55,034 nucleotides of DNA from Clostridiales bacterium (GCA_020859945.1 JAJBVG010000009.1:1-55034); one strand, 5' to 3'. Positions 42,964 to 52,277 are shown, numbered from the stretch's first letter. The notes: a model not told the origin generated them from the letters alone. Numbers and translations: made by a program.

Positions 42964-43027
42964 CTTCCCATATTTTTCGGTGACATCGCAGCGCTGATGA
43001 TGCGATGTTGCCCCAGGAGGTAGTTTC

Positions 43028-44512
43028 ATGATAAGTGAAAAGCTGCGCAAAGCACGGGAGTACGAACAGCAATACGCCCCCTATGTTCTCCCAGAAAGTC
43101 GTCCCGCCTATCATCTGACCCCCATGATTGGCTGGATGAACGACCCCAACGGGTTCTCCTGCTACAAAGGAGAATACCATCTGTTTTACCAGTATCACCC
43201 CTACAGCGTCCAGTGGGGTCCCATGCACTGGGGCCACGCGGTCAGCCGGGACCTGATTCACTGGGAGTACCGGCCCTGCGCCATTGCCCCGGACCAGCCC
43301 TATGACAACGCCGGCTGCTTTTCCGGCAGCGCCATCGAGCTGCCCGACGGACGGCAGCTGCTGCTCTACACCGGCGTCCGCTACCAGACCTCAGAGGCTG
43401 GCGTCCGGCAGGAGGTCCAGACCCAGTGCGTCGCCATCGGGGACGGCCTGGACTATGAGAAGCTGGACTGCAACCCCGTTTTGGACGCCAGCGACCTGCC
43501 GAAGGGGGGCAGCCCCTTCGACTTCCGTGACCCGAAGATCTGGCGGGAGGCGGACGGGACTTACGCCTGCATCGTGGGCAACCGCCCTGCGGACGGCAGC
43601 GGCTCCTTGCTGATTTATCGCTCTGAGGACGCCATTCACTGGACCTTCGACACCGTCCTGGACGAGTGCCACAACGAGTTCGGGAAAATGTGGGAATGTC
43701 CCGATTTCTTCCCCCTGGACGGGAAGTGGGTGGTGCTGACCAGTCCCCAGGACATGACCCCCAGCGGGCTGGAGTTCCACAACGGCAACGGCACCCTCTG
43801 TCTCATCGGCAGCTACGACGAGGCCACCCACCGCTTCCAGCGGGAGGATATGCAGTCCATCGACTACGGCCTGGACTTTTACGCCACCCAGACCCTGTTG
43901 GCCCCCGACGGGCGGCGCATTATGGTGGCGTGGATGCAGAACTGGGACACCTGCGTGGTGGTCAACCGGGAGCAGCGCTGGTACGGGCAAATGTGCATCC
44001 CCCGCGAGCTGGGGGTGCGGGACGGCAAGCTCATCCAGAATCCCGTCCGAGAGCTGGAGGCGTACCGGGGCCGCCGGGTGTTCCACCGGGTCACGATTTG
44101 CCAGGAGACGACCCTCCAGGGGGTCTATGGCCGCGTAGTGGACATGACCATCACCCTCCATCCGGTGGAGAACGATGTGTACCAAAGCTTCAAGCTCAAG
44201 GTGGCCCGTGGCAGCCAGCACGACACCACCATCACCTATAAGCCCCGCACTTCCGTCCTCTGCGTCAACCGCAGCAACGCAGGGTTCCGCCGGGACTTCG
44301 TCCACGAGCGGAAGTGCCTGGTGCGCCGTCAGAACGGCGAAATCAAGCTGCGTATCCTGCTGGACCGGTTCAGCATCGAAATCTTCGTCAACGACGGCGA
44401 ACAGGCCCTGAGCACCACCATTTACACCCCCCTGACCGCCGACGGCATCAGCTTTGAGTGCTTCGGTCAGGTGCAGGCGGACGTGGAGAAATACGACCTG
44501 GAGTTTGACTGA
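43028..44512 (+). CDS. GH32 beta-fructofuranosidase (sucrose/fructan hydrolase)
   Basis: A 494-aa cytoplasmic enzyme that releases fructose from sucrose, kestose or inulin-type oligosaccharides. The three active-site motifs are present: WMNDPNG with nucleophile Asp39, FRDPK with Asp168 (transition-state stabiliser) and ECPDF with acid/base Glu223. The five-bladed propeller (about 20-320) is followed by a C-terminal beta-sandwich with RFSIEIFVNDGE. No signal peptide is seen, so substrate is imported first. The start follows AGGAGG. It is transcribed with or after the ABC genes, and its products feed fructokinase and glycolysis. Confidence 0.95.
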   Translation: MISEKLRKAREYEQQYAPYVLPESRPAYHLTPMIGWMNDPNGFSCYKGEYHLFYQYHPYSVQWGPMHWGHAVSRDLIHWEYRPCAIAPDQPYDNAGCFSGSAIELPDGRQLLLYTGVRYQTSEAGVRQEVQTQCVAIGDGLDYEKLDCNPVLDASDLPKGGSPFDFRDPKIWREADGTYACIVGNRPADGSGSLLIYRSEDAIHWTFDTVLDECHNEFGKMWECPDFFPLDGKWVVLTSPQDMTPSGLEFHNGNGTLCLIGSYDEATHRFQREDMQSIDYGLDFYATQTLLAPDGRRIMVAWMQNWDTCVVVNREQRWYGQMCIPRELGVRDGKLIQNPVRELEAYRGRRVFHRVTICQETTLQGVYGRVVDMTITLHPVENDVYQSFKLKVARGSQHDTTITYKPRTSVLCVNRSNAGFRRDFVHERKCLVRRQNGEIKLRILLDRFSIEIFVNDGEQALSTTIYTPLTADGISFECFGQVQADVEKYDLEFD

Positions 44513-44569
44513 TGTACCGGGCGCGGTTTCTCTCATAAAATCCATACCGTAAAAAGCAAATACATGCAA

Positions 44570-44604
44570 AAACCCGTCCGAACGTGAGTTGTTCGGACGG
44601 GTTT
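44570..44604. terminator. Bidirectional terminator between GH32 and gpmI
   Basis: AAACCCGTCCGAAC (44570-44583) pairs perfectly with GTTCGGACGGGTTT (44591-44604) around a 7-nt loop. On the opposite strand a GGGTTTTTGC run follows. Confidence 0.92.
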
Positions 44605-44630
44605 CGTTGTTATAGGGATTCAGGCGAACA

Positions 44631-46151
44631 TTACTTGCAAATCAAGCTCTCGCCATCCATCTCCGCGGGCTTCTCCAGGCCCATCAGGTCCAGCATGGTG
44701 GGGCAGATGTCGGCCAGACGGCCATCCCGCAGCTTCACGTCGGCGCCGACGATGCAGAAGGGGACCAGGTTGGTGGTGTGGGCGGTGTAGGGCTTCACGC
44801 CATCGGGCTGGAGCATCCGCTCAGCGTTGCCGTGGTCGGCGGTGATGAGGGAGATGCCGCCCATCTTGGCGGTGGCTTCCACCACGCGGGCCACGCACTT
44901 GTCCACGGTCTCTACGGCCAGGCGAGCGGCCTCGTAGACGCCGGTGTGACCGACCATGTCGCAGTTGGCGTAGTTCAGGATGATAACGTCATACTTGCCG
45001 GAGAGGATGCGCTCTACGCAGTTGTCGCAGACCTCATAGGCGGACATTTCAGGCTTCAGGTCGTAGGTGGCAACCTTGGGGGAGGCGATGAGGCAGCGGT
45101 CCTCGCCGGGGAACACCTGCTCCACGCCGCCGTTGAAGAAGAAGGTGACATGGGCGTACTTCTCGGTCTCAGCGATGCGCAGCTGGGTCAGGCCCAGGTT
45201 GGAGATATACTCGCCGAAGATGTTGTCCAGATGCTCCTTGGGATAGGCGATCTCCACGTTGGGCATGGTGGCGTCATAGGAGGTGGTGCAGACGTAGTTG
45301 ACGTGGAAGAAGCCCTTCTTCCGCTCGAAGCCGGAGAAATCGGGGTCCACGAAGGTGCGGGTGATCTCGCGGGCGCGGTCGGGGCGGAAGTTCATGAAGA
45401 TGATGCTGTCGCCCTCGCCGATTTCCGCGTTCTCGGCGGTAATGACGGGGATGACGAACTCATCGGTGACGCCCGCGTCATAGCTGGCCTGCATCGCGCC
45501 CACGGGGTCGTCGATGAAGCGCTGCTCGCTCTCGCCGTAGACCATGGCCTTGTAGGAGCGCTCCACACGGTCCCAGTTGGTGTCACGGTCCATGGCGTAG
45601 TAACGCCCGGAGATGGTGGCGATTTTCGCGCCGTACTGGTCGCAGGTCTCCTTCATCTGGGCCACATAGCCCTTGCCGGAGGTGGGGGGCACGTCACGGC
45701 CGTCCATGAAGCAGTGGACGAAGATCTTCTTGCAGCCCAGGTCGTGAGCCATCTTGACGGCGGCCTGGATATGGGTGATGTGGGAGTGAACGCCGCCGTC
45801 GGACATCAGGCCGTAGATGTGAACGGCGGTGCCGGCGTCACGGGCGGCGGTCATGGCCTTCACGTAGACGGGGTTCTCGAAGAAGGTTCCCTCGTTGATG
45901 GCCTTGGTGATTTTGGGCAGGTCCTGGAACACCACCCGGCCTGCGCCGATGTTGGTGTGGCCCACCTCGGAGTTGCCCATCTGTCCGTCGGGCAGGCCCA
46001 CGTCCAGGCCGGAGGCGGACAGGCGGCTGTGGGGATTCTCCGCGAAGATTTTGTCCAGGTTGGGTTTCTGGGCATGGTAGACGGCGTTGCCCTCGGTGTA
46101 GTCGGTCAGGCCGAAGCCGTCCATGATGATCAGGGTAGTGGGAGTTTTCAT
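44631..46151 (-). CDS. gpmI: 2,3-bisphosphoglycerate-independent phosphoglycerate mutase
   Basis: Interconverts 3- and 2-phosphoglycerate in glycolysis. The protein is 506 aa. The metal site begins with MDGFGLT (Asp11), and the phosphoserine nucleophile is Ser61 in GNSEVGHTNIGAGR. The later conserved blocks are SDGGVHSHITHI, GRDVPPTSG and ADHGNAERM. ATG at 46151 follows GAGGCTATCA; an upstream start at 46169 has no RBS. It is the last of the pgk-tpiA-gpmI row. gap and eno are not here. Confidence 0.97.
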   Translation of the reverse strand: MKTPTTLIIMDGFGLTDYTEGNAVYHAQKPNLDKIFAENPHSRLSASGLDVGLPDGQMGNSEVGHTNIGAGRVVFQDLPKITKAINEGTFFENPVYVKAMTAARDAGTAVHIYGLMSDGGVHSHITHIQAAVKMAHDLGCKKIFVHCFMDGRDVPPTSGKGYVAQMKETCDQYGAKIATISGRYYAMDRDTNWDRVERSYKAMVYGESEQRFIDDPVGAMQASYDAGVTDEFVIPVITAENAEIGEGDSIIFMNFRPDRAREITRTFVDPDFSGFERKKGFFHVNYVCTTSYDATMPNVEIAYPKEHLDNIFGEYISNLGLTQLRIAETEKYAHVTFFFNGGVEQVFPGEDRCLIASPKVATYDLKPEMSAYEVCDNCVERILSGKYDVIILNYANCDMVGHTGVYEAARLAVETVDKCVARVVEATAKMGGISLITADHGNAERMLQPDGVKPYTAHTTNLVPFCIVGADVKLRDGRLADICPTMLDLMGLEKPAEMDGESLICK

Positions 46152-46248
46152 TGATAGCCTCTTTTCCATTCAGTGGGCGCGGCCTACCGCCGCACCCCTC
46201 GAAAATACCCGCGTTTTTGGGTCGGGTCTCACCCCTGTTTGACAAACG

Positions 46249-46275
46249 CTGCCCGACGGAGGAACCGCCGGGCAG
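46249..46275 (-). terminator. Hairpin after tpiA
   Basis: CTGCCCG-A-CGG (46249-46259) pairs with CCG-C-CGGGCAG (46265-46275) with one mismatch. On the - strand it is followed by CGTTTGTC, a weak T-tract, so it may only partly end tpiA transcription before gpmI. Confidence 0.5.
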
Positions 46276-46296
46276 TACGTTACCGCACGGACAGAA

Positions 46297-47070
46297 TTAC
46301 TCCTGGTTGGCGGCGTTGATGATGGTGGTCAGCTTGGTGGGGACCAGGGAGGCGCCGCCGATCAGACCGCCGTCCACGTCGGGCTGAGCCAGCAGCTCTT
46401 CGGCGTTCTGGTCGTTCATGGAGCCGCCGTAGAGGATAGTGACGGAGCGGGCGACACGGGCGCCGTACAGCTTGCGGATGACGGTGCGGATCTCCTGGTT
46501 GACCTCGTTGGCCTGCTCAGCGGTGGCGGTGCGGCCGGTGCCGATGGCCCAGATGGGCTCGTAGGCGATGACCACATGGCGCATCTTGTCGGCGGGGACG
46601 CCAGCCAGAGCGGTCTTGACCTGGAGGTCGATCAGTTCCTTGGTGATGCCCAGCTCCCGCTGCTCCAGGCTCTCGCCCACGCAGATGATGGGATACAGAC
46701 CGGCTTCGATGGCGGCCAGGGCCTTCTTGTTGACGATGATGTCAGTGTCGTTCCAATACTGACGGCGCTCGGAGTGGCCCACGATGACGTACTTGACGCC
46801 CAGGTCCTTGAGCATAGCGGCGGAGACCTCGCCGGTGTAAGCGCCCTTTTCGTACTCGGAGACGTTCTCCGCGCCCACCATGACGCGGGTGTCCTTGAAC
46901 GCCTTCTGAGCGGCGGGGATGTTCACATAGGGGACGCAGACCAGAACATCGCACCACTTGGCCTTGGGCAGCATGGTCTTCAGCTCGTCGGCAAAGGCTT
47001 TGGTCTCGGAAGCAGTCTTGTTCATTTTCCAGTTGCCGGCAATCAGGGTTTTACGATATCTTCTGTTCAT
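46297..47070 (-). CDS. tpiA: Triosephosphate isomerase
   Basis: Interconverts dihydroxyacetone phosphate and glyceraldehyde 3-phosphate. The protein is 257 aa. Catalytic residues are Lys15 in AGNWKMN, His in VGHSERR and Glu in AYEPIWAIGTG; the phosphate loop YGGSMNDQN follows. The ATG at 47070 begins the conserved N-terminus and follows AGAGG. Longer upstream readings go into the repeat region. It lies between pgk (upstream on -, across a 617-bp gap) and gpmI. Confidence 0.97.
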   Translation of the reverse strand: MNRRYRKTLIAGNWKMNKTASETKAFADELKTMLPKAKWCDVLVCVPYVNIPAAQKAFKDTRVMVGAENVSEYEKGAYTGEVSAAMLKDLGVKYVIVGHSERRQYWNDTDIIVNKKALAAIEAGLYPIICVGESLEQRELGITKELIDLQVKTALAGVPADKMRHVVIAYEPIWAIGTGRTATAEQANEVNQEIRTVIRKLYGARVARSVTILYGGSMNDQNAEELLAQPDVDGGLIGGASLVPTKLTTIINAANQE

Positions 47071-47336
47071 AGTTGGATACCTCTTTCTGTTTTTTGTGCG
47101 TTTTTGGCCGTAATCTGGCCAGCAGAATTTGGATTTGACAACGGAGCGGTGGGAAACGCCCCGTTTATTGAAAACCTCGCTCCGCAGAGGGAGGGGAATC
47201 AACGTGGGGATGGACCGACGGTTTCGGTCTGTTCAGGCGCCGATGGGAGGCCCTCGTTTCGCCGGACGAGTTCCGGCGGGGCGCTGAGCCACTGGTTCCC
47301 GACTTTCTTCCTTTTTTCCCTGTCAGGAAAGGGGAG

Positions 47337-47360
47337 AGGGGGATGGCGAACCATCCCCCT
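47337..47360. repeat. Perfect 10-bp palindrome between tpiA and pgk
   Basis: AGGGGGATGG (47337-47346) and CCATCCCCCT (47351-47360) with a CGAA loop (TTCG on the - strand). It is outside the pgk repeat units. No T-run follows on either strand. Confidence 0.75.
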
Positions 47361-47449
47361 GAAAAGTTGCGAAAATAGGGGATAACGAGTTAAATTGCAG
47401 TTGTGTTGTGGAGAGCGGCAGCGTGGGTGCGGAGACCGCTCAGAGGGAT

Positions 47450-47698
47450 GGCACGTTTGGTTAGACAAGTTTTATTTGTCCAACAACGCCGCGGAATAGA
47501 GGAAGCGTCTTCGGCGCATGAATCCCAAGCGCGGCTCAAACGTGCCACCGGCATGTTTGTCTCGATAAATAATCGAAGATTATTTATCGAGCAGAGCTAC
47601 GGAATAGAGGAAGCACCTTCAGTGCGGAATCCCAAGCGCGGCTCAAACGTGCCACCGCCACGTTTGGTTGGACAAATAATTGTAAATTATTTGTCCAA
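47450..47698. repeat. Three tandem units repeating the end of pgk plus a hairpin
   Basis: Units at 47450-47549 and 47550-47657, then the pgk end itself from 47658, all start with GGCACGTTTG-like sequence and share GGAATAGAGGAAGC and CCCAAGCGCGGCTCAAACGTGCC. Each unit, on the - strand, re-creates pgk-like codons for (V)ALLDK and a TAA stop inside a hairpin. Copies: pgk, TTGGACAAATAATT-GTA-AATTATTTGTCCAA type (47668-47698); middle unit, CTCGATAAATAATC/GATTATTTATCGAG (47561-47591), with both arms changed yet fully paired; outer unit, a degraded stem (47461-47483). Confidence 0.88.
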
Positions 47699-48892
47699 CA
47701 GGGCCGCTACACCAGGAAGCTCCTTGCCTTCCATGAACTCCAGGGAAGCGCCGCCGCCGGTGGAGATGTGGGTCATCTTCTCGGCATAGCCCAGCTGCTG
47801 GACGGCAGCCGCGGAGTCGCCGCCGCCGATGATGGTGATGGCGTCGGTCTTGCTGAGGGCCTCAGCCACAGCCTTGGTGCCCACGGCGAACTTGTCGAAC
47901 TCGAACACACCCATGGGGCCGTTCCAGATAACGGTGCCAGCGTCGGCCACGGCGTCGCAGTAAGCCTTGACGGTGTCAGGACCGATGTCCAGACCCTGCC
48001 AGCCATCGGGGATGGCGCCGGTGGGGACCACCTGGCTGTCGGCGTCGGGAGCGAAAGCGTTGGCGGCCACGGTGTCGGTGGGCAGCAGCAGCTTCACGCC
48101 CTTGTCGGCGGCCTTCTTGACCATCTCGTTGGCATAGTCTTCCCAGTCAGCTTCCAGCAGAGAGTCGCCCACGGAGCCGCCTTGAGCAGCCGCGAAGGTG
48201 TAGGCCATGCCGCCGCCGATGATGACGGTGTCGGCGATCTCCAGCAGGTTGTTGATGACGCCGATCTTGGAGGAGACCTTGGAGCCGCCCAGGATGGCGA
48301 CCAGAGGACGCTTGGGAGCGGCCAGCGCGCCGCCGATGATCTCCAGCTCTTTCTGAATCAGGAAGCCGGACACGGCGGGCAGATAAGCGGCGACGCCAGC
48401 GGTGGAGGCGTGGGCGCGGTGGACAGTGCCGAAGGCGTCGGAGACATAGACGCCGTCGGGACCGGCCAGGTCAGCCAGGGCCTTGGCGAAGGCGGGGTCA
48501 TTCTTGGTCTCGCCCTTGTCGTAACGCAGGTTCTCCAGCAGCAGGATCTGGCCGGGCTGGAGCGCGGCGGCCTTGGCCTGAGCGTCCTCGCCCACGATGT
48601 CGGCGGCCAGGATGACTTCCTTGCCCAGCAGCTCAGACAGACGCGCGGCCACGGGCTTCATGGACAGCTCGGGCTTCCACTCGCCCTTGGGCTTGCCCAT
48701 GTGGGAGCAGGCGATAACGGCGGCGTTCTGGTCCAGCAGGTACTGGATGGTGGGCAGAGCGGCACGGATACGCTTGTCGTCGGTGATGACGCCAGAGCCG
48801 TCCTTCGCCATAGGAACGTTGAAGTCGCAGCGCAGCAGGACCTTCTTGCCGGCTACGTCGATGTCGGTAACGGTCTTTTTGTTGTAATTCAT
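47687..48892 (-). CDS. pgk: Phosphoglycerate kinase
   Basis: Transfers phosphate from 1,3-bisphosphoglycerate to ADP in glycolysis. The protein is 401 aa. The family pattern is clear: [17 protein letters not shown], then [13 protein letters not shown], the [13 protein letters not shown] block, and the C-terminal [13 protein letters not shown] nucleotide loop. The start follows AAGGAGTAATTTTT. The stop lies inside a 31-bp hairpin (47668-47698), and two repeat copies of this 3' end follow downstream, before tpiA. The terminal residues VAALLDK are what the repeats copy. Confidence 0.97.
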   Translation of the reverse strand: MNYNKKTVTDIDVAGKKVLLRCDFNVPMAKDGSGVITDDKRIRAALPTIQYLLDQNAAVIACSHMGKPKGEWKPELSMKPVAARLSELLGKEVILAADIVGEDAQAKAAALQPGQILLLENLRYDKGETKNDPAFAKALADLAGPDGVYVSDAFGTVHRAHASTAGVAAYLPAVSGFLIQKELEIIGGALAAPKRPLVAILGGSKVSSKIGVINNLLEIADTVIIGGGMAYTFAAAQGGSVGDSLLEADWEDYANEMVKKAADKGVKLLLPTDTVAANAFAPDADSQVVPTGAIPDGWQGLDIGPDTVKAYCDAVADAGTVIWNGPMGVFEFDKFAVGTKAVAEALSKTDAITIIGGGDSAAAVQQLGYAEKMTHISTGGGASLEFMEGKELPGVAALLDK

Positions 48893-48971
48893 AAAAATTA
48901 CTCCTTCCTTGCCCTTTGTTAAGAGATTTTATGATATAAATAAGCCAAAAGGCATATTTAACGCAGGATAG

Positions 48972-49472
48972 TTACGGCGTGGGGTTCCCGCCCATGGCCC
49001 CCACACCTGTCAGGCCGGGGAAATCGTTCTGCCGCAGCACCTCGTAGGCCATCACCGCCACGGCGTTGCTCAGGTTCAGGCACCGCACGTCGGGCAGCAT
49101 GGGGATGCGGACGCAGCGGGAGAAATGCTCGTCCAGAAACCACTGAGGCAGCCCGGCGGTCTCCTTGCCGAAGAAGAGCCAGCAGTCCGGGTCATAGCGG
49201 GGCGCGGTGTAGCTCTGAGGGGCTTTGCTGGAGGCCAGCCACAGGTTGTCCGCCGCCTCCGGGCAGCGGGAGAAGAAATCGTCTAAATTTTCGTATTCGG
49301 TGACGCTGACCCGGCTCCAGTAGTCCAGCCCCGCCCGGCGCACCCATTTCTCAGAGACTTCAAAGCCCAGCGGGTGGATCAGGTGGAGGCTGCATCCGGT
49401 GACGGCGCAGGTCCGCGCAATGTTGCCGGTGTTCTGGGGGATCTCCGGCTCGACCAAAACGATGTGCGGCAT
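48972..49472 (-). CDS. trmL: tRNA (cytidine/uridine-34-2'-O)-methyltransferase
   Basis: SPOUT-class enzyme that methylates the wobble base ribose in tRNA-Leu isoacceptors. The protein is 166 aa, a small family form. Visible SPOUT features are VLVEPEIPQNTGNIARTCAVTG at the N-terminus, LFFGKETAGLP (SAM knot) and IPMLPDVRCLNLSNAVAVMAYE. The second and third form the trefoil-knot SAM site. It sits by itself between pgk and a YheO-like regulator. Confidence 0.93.
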   Translation of the reverse strand: MPHIVLVEPEIPQNTGNIARTCAVTGCSLHLIHPLGFEVSEKWVRRAGLDYWSRVSVTEYENLDDFFSRCPEAADNLWLASSKAPQSYTAPRYDPDCWLFFGKETAGLPQWFLDEHFSRCVRIPMLPDVRCLNLSNAVAVMAYEVLRQNDFPGLTGVGAMGGNPTP

Positions 49473-49670
49473 ACTTCACGCCCCTTTGTAAGCTGACCTT
49501 ATTCTATTCCATTTTCGCAGGAAAATCAACAGAAAATCAGCGGTTTTGGGGCGGTTTACGCAATTTTTTCTTGTAAGCAGAAATGACGGAAAAAGTCAAT
49601 GGTGCAACCTCACCAAAAATTTCGGCGATTTTCTGTGAAAGTTTCCAAATGGGGATTTTGTAAAAATATC

Positions 49671-50312
49671 TTACGGCTCCGGCTGCTCCCGTTTGCGCTC
49701 CAGCTCGGAGAGGTACTTGTACACCGTATAGCGGGAGACGCCCAGCCGCTGAGCCACGTAGGGGACGGCCTTCTGGAAGGAAAAGGCGTTCTTCTGCTGG
49801 AGCAGGGCGATGATTTTCAGCCGGTCGGGTTTGTTCAGGGCGTGGACGGGCTTGCCCACGGCGGCGAGGCACTCGTCAAACAGCTCGGAGAGCTGGAAGT
49901 CGCTGCCCGACCACAGGGCGGATTTCAGGTCCGCGTCGGCGCTCATCAGGTCCACCAGTACCCGGTTGGCGAACACCAGCGAGCTGTAATCGAAGTTGAT
50001 GCCCAGGGCCAGGTTGTAGTCCTCCCCGATCATGTGAAAGGTAGAGCTTTTGATCTGCTGGCCGGAGGGAGTGGTGGCGTAGAGGTTGACGAAGTCGGTT
50101 TTCAGGGCCTCCTCGTCCAGCTCGGACTGGTTGCCCAAAATATCCATGGTAGAGCCGACCTTGCGCCCGGAGACCTGGCCGTTGTAGATGGCTAAAATAG
50201 GGTGGGAGGGGATGGACATATCGTGGACCAGCGTTTCGCAGCTGCTGCCGAAGGTCTCCGCGATGCCCCTGGCGGTGCGGTCCAGAAATTCAAAGGCTTC
50301 GTCCCGCGTCAC
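49671..50312 (-). CDS. YheO-like PAS and HTH DNA-binding regulator
   Basis: A 213-aa transcriptional regulator. Residues about 10-130 resemble the YheO/DauR PAS-like domain (HDMSIPSHPILAIYNGQVSGRKVGS, then ALGINFDYSSL). A C-terminal HTH (about 155-205) reads GVSRYTVYKYLSELE. Such proteins sense small ligands, for example D-amino acids in DauR, but the ligand here is unknown. The start is GTG at 50312 because GGGGGGAG lies four bases before it; a longer reading begins with no RBS. It is monocistronic with its own promoter, facing away from the germination operon. Confidence 0.87.
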   Translation of the reverse strand: MTRDEAFEFLDRTARGIAETFGSSCETLVHDMSIPSHPILAIYNGQVSGRKVGSTMDILGNQSELDEEALKTDFVNLYATTPSGQQIKSSTFHMIGEDYNLALGINFDYSSLVFANRVLVDLMSADADLKSALWSGSDFQLSELFDECLAAVGKPVHALNKPDRLKIIALLQQKNAFSFQKAVPYVAQRLGVSRYTVYKYLSELERKREQPEP

Positions 50313-50386
50313 GACGCTCCCCCCTCTGCATGGCAAACGGCTCGCCAGAGCCGCCTTGCCTTATGAAACCTGTTTTTCTTTTCCCT

Positions 50387-50414
50387 ATTTTAGCATGACA
50401 GGGGGATTTGTCAA
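50387..50414 (-). promoter_or_regulatory. Promoter of the YheO-like regulator
   Basis: On the - strand TTGACA (50414-50409), a 16-bp spacer and TAAAAT (50392-50387). The TTGTCAACCG around the -35 resembles the left arm of the bioB palindrome, but no inverted second arm is present. Confidence 0.75.
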
Positions 50415-50608
50415 CCGATAAAACCGTACAAATTTAAAAAATAGGTGAGAAAATGCCCTTGAAACAGACGAAAAACCCGCCTTCGGACGGCAAGAGGGAA
50501 ATTGAATCGTTTCACAGCCGTACAATTTCCGGCGCAAAAGTGAAAAAGGAGAAAATTTCCTTACCTCCCGCTGGTATACTTCCCGCCTGGGGTGGGATAC
50601 TGCAAGAA

Positions 50609-50700
50609 GAGCTGTTAGCTTTTAGCTTTTGGCTATTAGCCAGGTGCTGCAAGCCAATCATGTGCTTGTAGGGGTGGCCTGCGGCCGCCCGGGATAAGCA
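50609..50700. repeat. Heptad array and partial TGTAGGGG element before the ger operon
   Basis: TTAGCTT/TTAGCTT/TTGGCTA/TTAGCCA units (about 50609-50645) lead into GGTGCTGCAAGCC, as in other arrays. A partial palindromic copy, TGTAGGGGTGGCC...GGCCGCCCGG, follows at 50667-50700. The rest of the 419-bp gap between the regulator and gerA shows no gene. Confidence 0.75.
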
Positions 50701-50731
50701 GGCGGCTAAAACCGGAGGGGGAGACGACACG

Positions 50732-52231
50732 ATGGGCTTTTTTGGACAGCGGAGGGGCAAGACCCCCTATCACCCGGAACAGGAGACGCAATTTCCCGGG
50801 GAACCCACCTTTGAAAACGTGGAACAGATTTTCTCCGGCTGCGCCGACTTCGCCGCCCATACCGTTGTCTCCGCCCGGACGGGGGAGCGGTTCCGGCTGT
50901 GCTGGCTGGACGGCATGGTGAAAAGCGAGCGGCTCAACGACTACGTCCTCCGCCCGCTGGCGGCGGGACCCGCTCCGGCGGGGCTGGACGAGCTGCGCCA
51001 GCTGCTGGAGGGCGGCGTGTGGAATCTGAACGTCCAGGAGCAGACCGCCTTAGACGACATCGCGGAGCAGCTGGTGGCCGGGTCGGTGGCCGTTTTCTGC
51101 GGGGCAGGGGCGCTGACCTGTGACGTGGGCACCGAGGAAAAGCGCTCTGTCCAGGCCCCGGAGGACGAGGTGGCCGCGAAGGGAGCCAAGGACTCCTTTG
51201 TGGAGAGCCTGCGCACCAACACCAGTCTGCTCCGGCGGCACCTGCGCTCCCCTCACATTCAAATTGAGGAGTTCACCGTGGGCCGGGAGAGCCGGACGCC
51301 GGTGGACATCGTGTGGATGGAGGGCCTGACCAACCGGAAGTTGGTGGAGGACGTAGAGCGGCGGCTGGAGCAGGTGGACATCGACGGGTTGCTCTCCACC
51401 GGCGACTTTGAGGAGTATGTGGCCCAGCGCAAGGGGGCCACCTTCCCCCAGATGGTGTTCACCGAGCGGCCTGACCGGTTCTGTCGGGGGATTTTGGACG
51501 GCAGAGTGGGAGTGTTCATCGAGGGCATCCCCCTGGGCGGGCTGCTGCCGGGGAACATCGCCCAGTTTTTACAGGCCCCTCAGGACCAGATGTACCACTG
51601 GACCATCAGCGGGGCGCTGCTGACCCTGCGGTATCTCTGCCTGCTGGTGACGCTGCTGCTGCCAGGGTTTTATATCGCCGTGGCCTCCTTCCACTTTGAG
51701 ATGATCCCCACCAAGCTGGCTATGTCCATCATCGCCAGCAAGCAGAACGTCCCCTTCGCCACGCCGTTTGAGGTGCTGCTGCTCCTGTTGGCTTTTGAGA
51801 TTTTGCAGGAGGCGGGGCTGCGGCTCCCCAAGACCATCGGCCAGACGGTTTCCATCATCGGCGGGCTGGTGGTGGGCCAGGCGGCGGTGGACGCGAAAAT
51901 TCTCTCCCCGGCGGTGGTCATCGTGGTGGCGGCAGCGGGCATCGCCGGGTTCACCCTGCCCAATCAGGATTTATCCAACGCTCTGCGCATCTGGCGGTTT
52001 CTGGTGGCGCTGGCGGCCAGCGCAGCGGGACTGTTTGGCGTGGTGACGGCGCTGGCGGCGTTGGTCTGCCACCTGGCGGGGATGGAGAGCTTCGGCCTGG
52101 CCTATCTGACCCCCTTCGCCGCTGACGCGGGACAGCAGGTGGAGGGCCACGCCGTGTTCCGTCAGCCCATCCCAGAGGTGAAGCTGCGGGAGCTGTCGCT
52201 ACGACCGGAGAACCGGAGAAGGCAGAAGTGA
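50732..52231 (+). CDS. GerA-family spore germination protein
   Basis: A 499-aa subunit of a nutrient germinant receptor in the inner spore membrane. The N-terminal soluble domain (about 1-300) carries the GerA pattern, with NTSLLRRHLRSPHIQIEEFTVGRESRTPVDIVWMEGLTN. Four or five transmembrane helices follow (about 320-470), with GLVVGQAAVDAKILSPAVVIVVAAAGIAGF, the part conserved in SpoVAF/GerAA. The start follows GGAGGGGG. The gene order A-C-small-B with overlaps identifies a ger operon. The germinant is not predictable. Confidence 0.93.
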   Translation: MGFFGQRRGKTPYHPEQETQFPGEPTFENVEQIFSGCADFAAHTVVSARTGERFRLCWLDGMVKSERLNDYVLRPLAAGPAPAGLDELRQLLEGGVWNLNVQEQTALDDIAEQLVAGSVAVFCGAGALTCDVGTEEKRSVQAPEDEVAAKGAKDSFVESLRTNTSLLRRHLRSPHIQIEEFTVGRESRTPVDIVWMEGLTNRKLVEDVERRLEQVDIDGLLSTGDFEEYVAQRKGATFPQMVFTERPDRFCRGILDGRVGVFIEGIPLGGLLPGNIAQFLQAPQDQMYHWTISGALLTLRYLCLLVTLLLPGFYIAVASFHFEMIPTKLAMSIIASKQNVPFATPFEVLLLLLAFEILQEAGLRLPKTIGQTVSIIGGLVVGQAAVDAKILSPAVVIVVAAAGIAGFTLPNQDLSNALRIWRFLVALAASAAGLFGVVTALAALVCHLAGMESFGLAYLTPFAADAGQQVEGHAVFRQPIPEVKLRELSLRPENRRRQK

Positions 52232-52277
52232 GAGACGTTTTCGCCAACGATATACCATTCAATTGAGAGGGAGCACC

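Noticed and set aside
47450-47698. Terminator or tRNA cluster instead of repeats
   Set aside because: The units share ~100 bp outside the hairpin and re-encode the pgk C-terminus; no cloverleaf or CCA pattern is seen.
50409-50430. Second biotin-repressor palindrome by the YheO-like gene
   Set aside because: TTGTCAACCG is present but the expected inverted arm is not; it is simply the -35 of that promoter.
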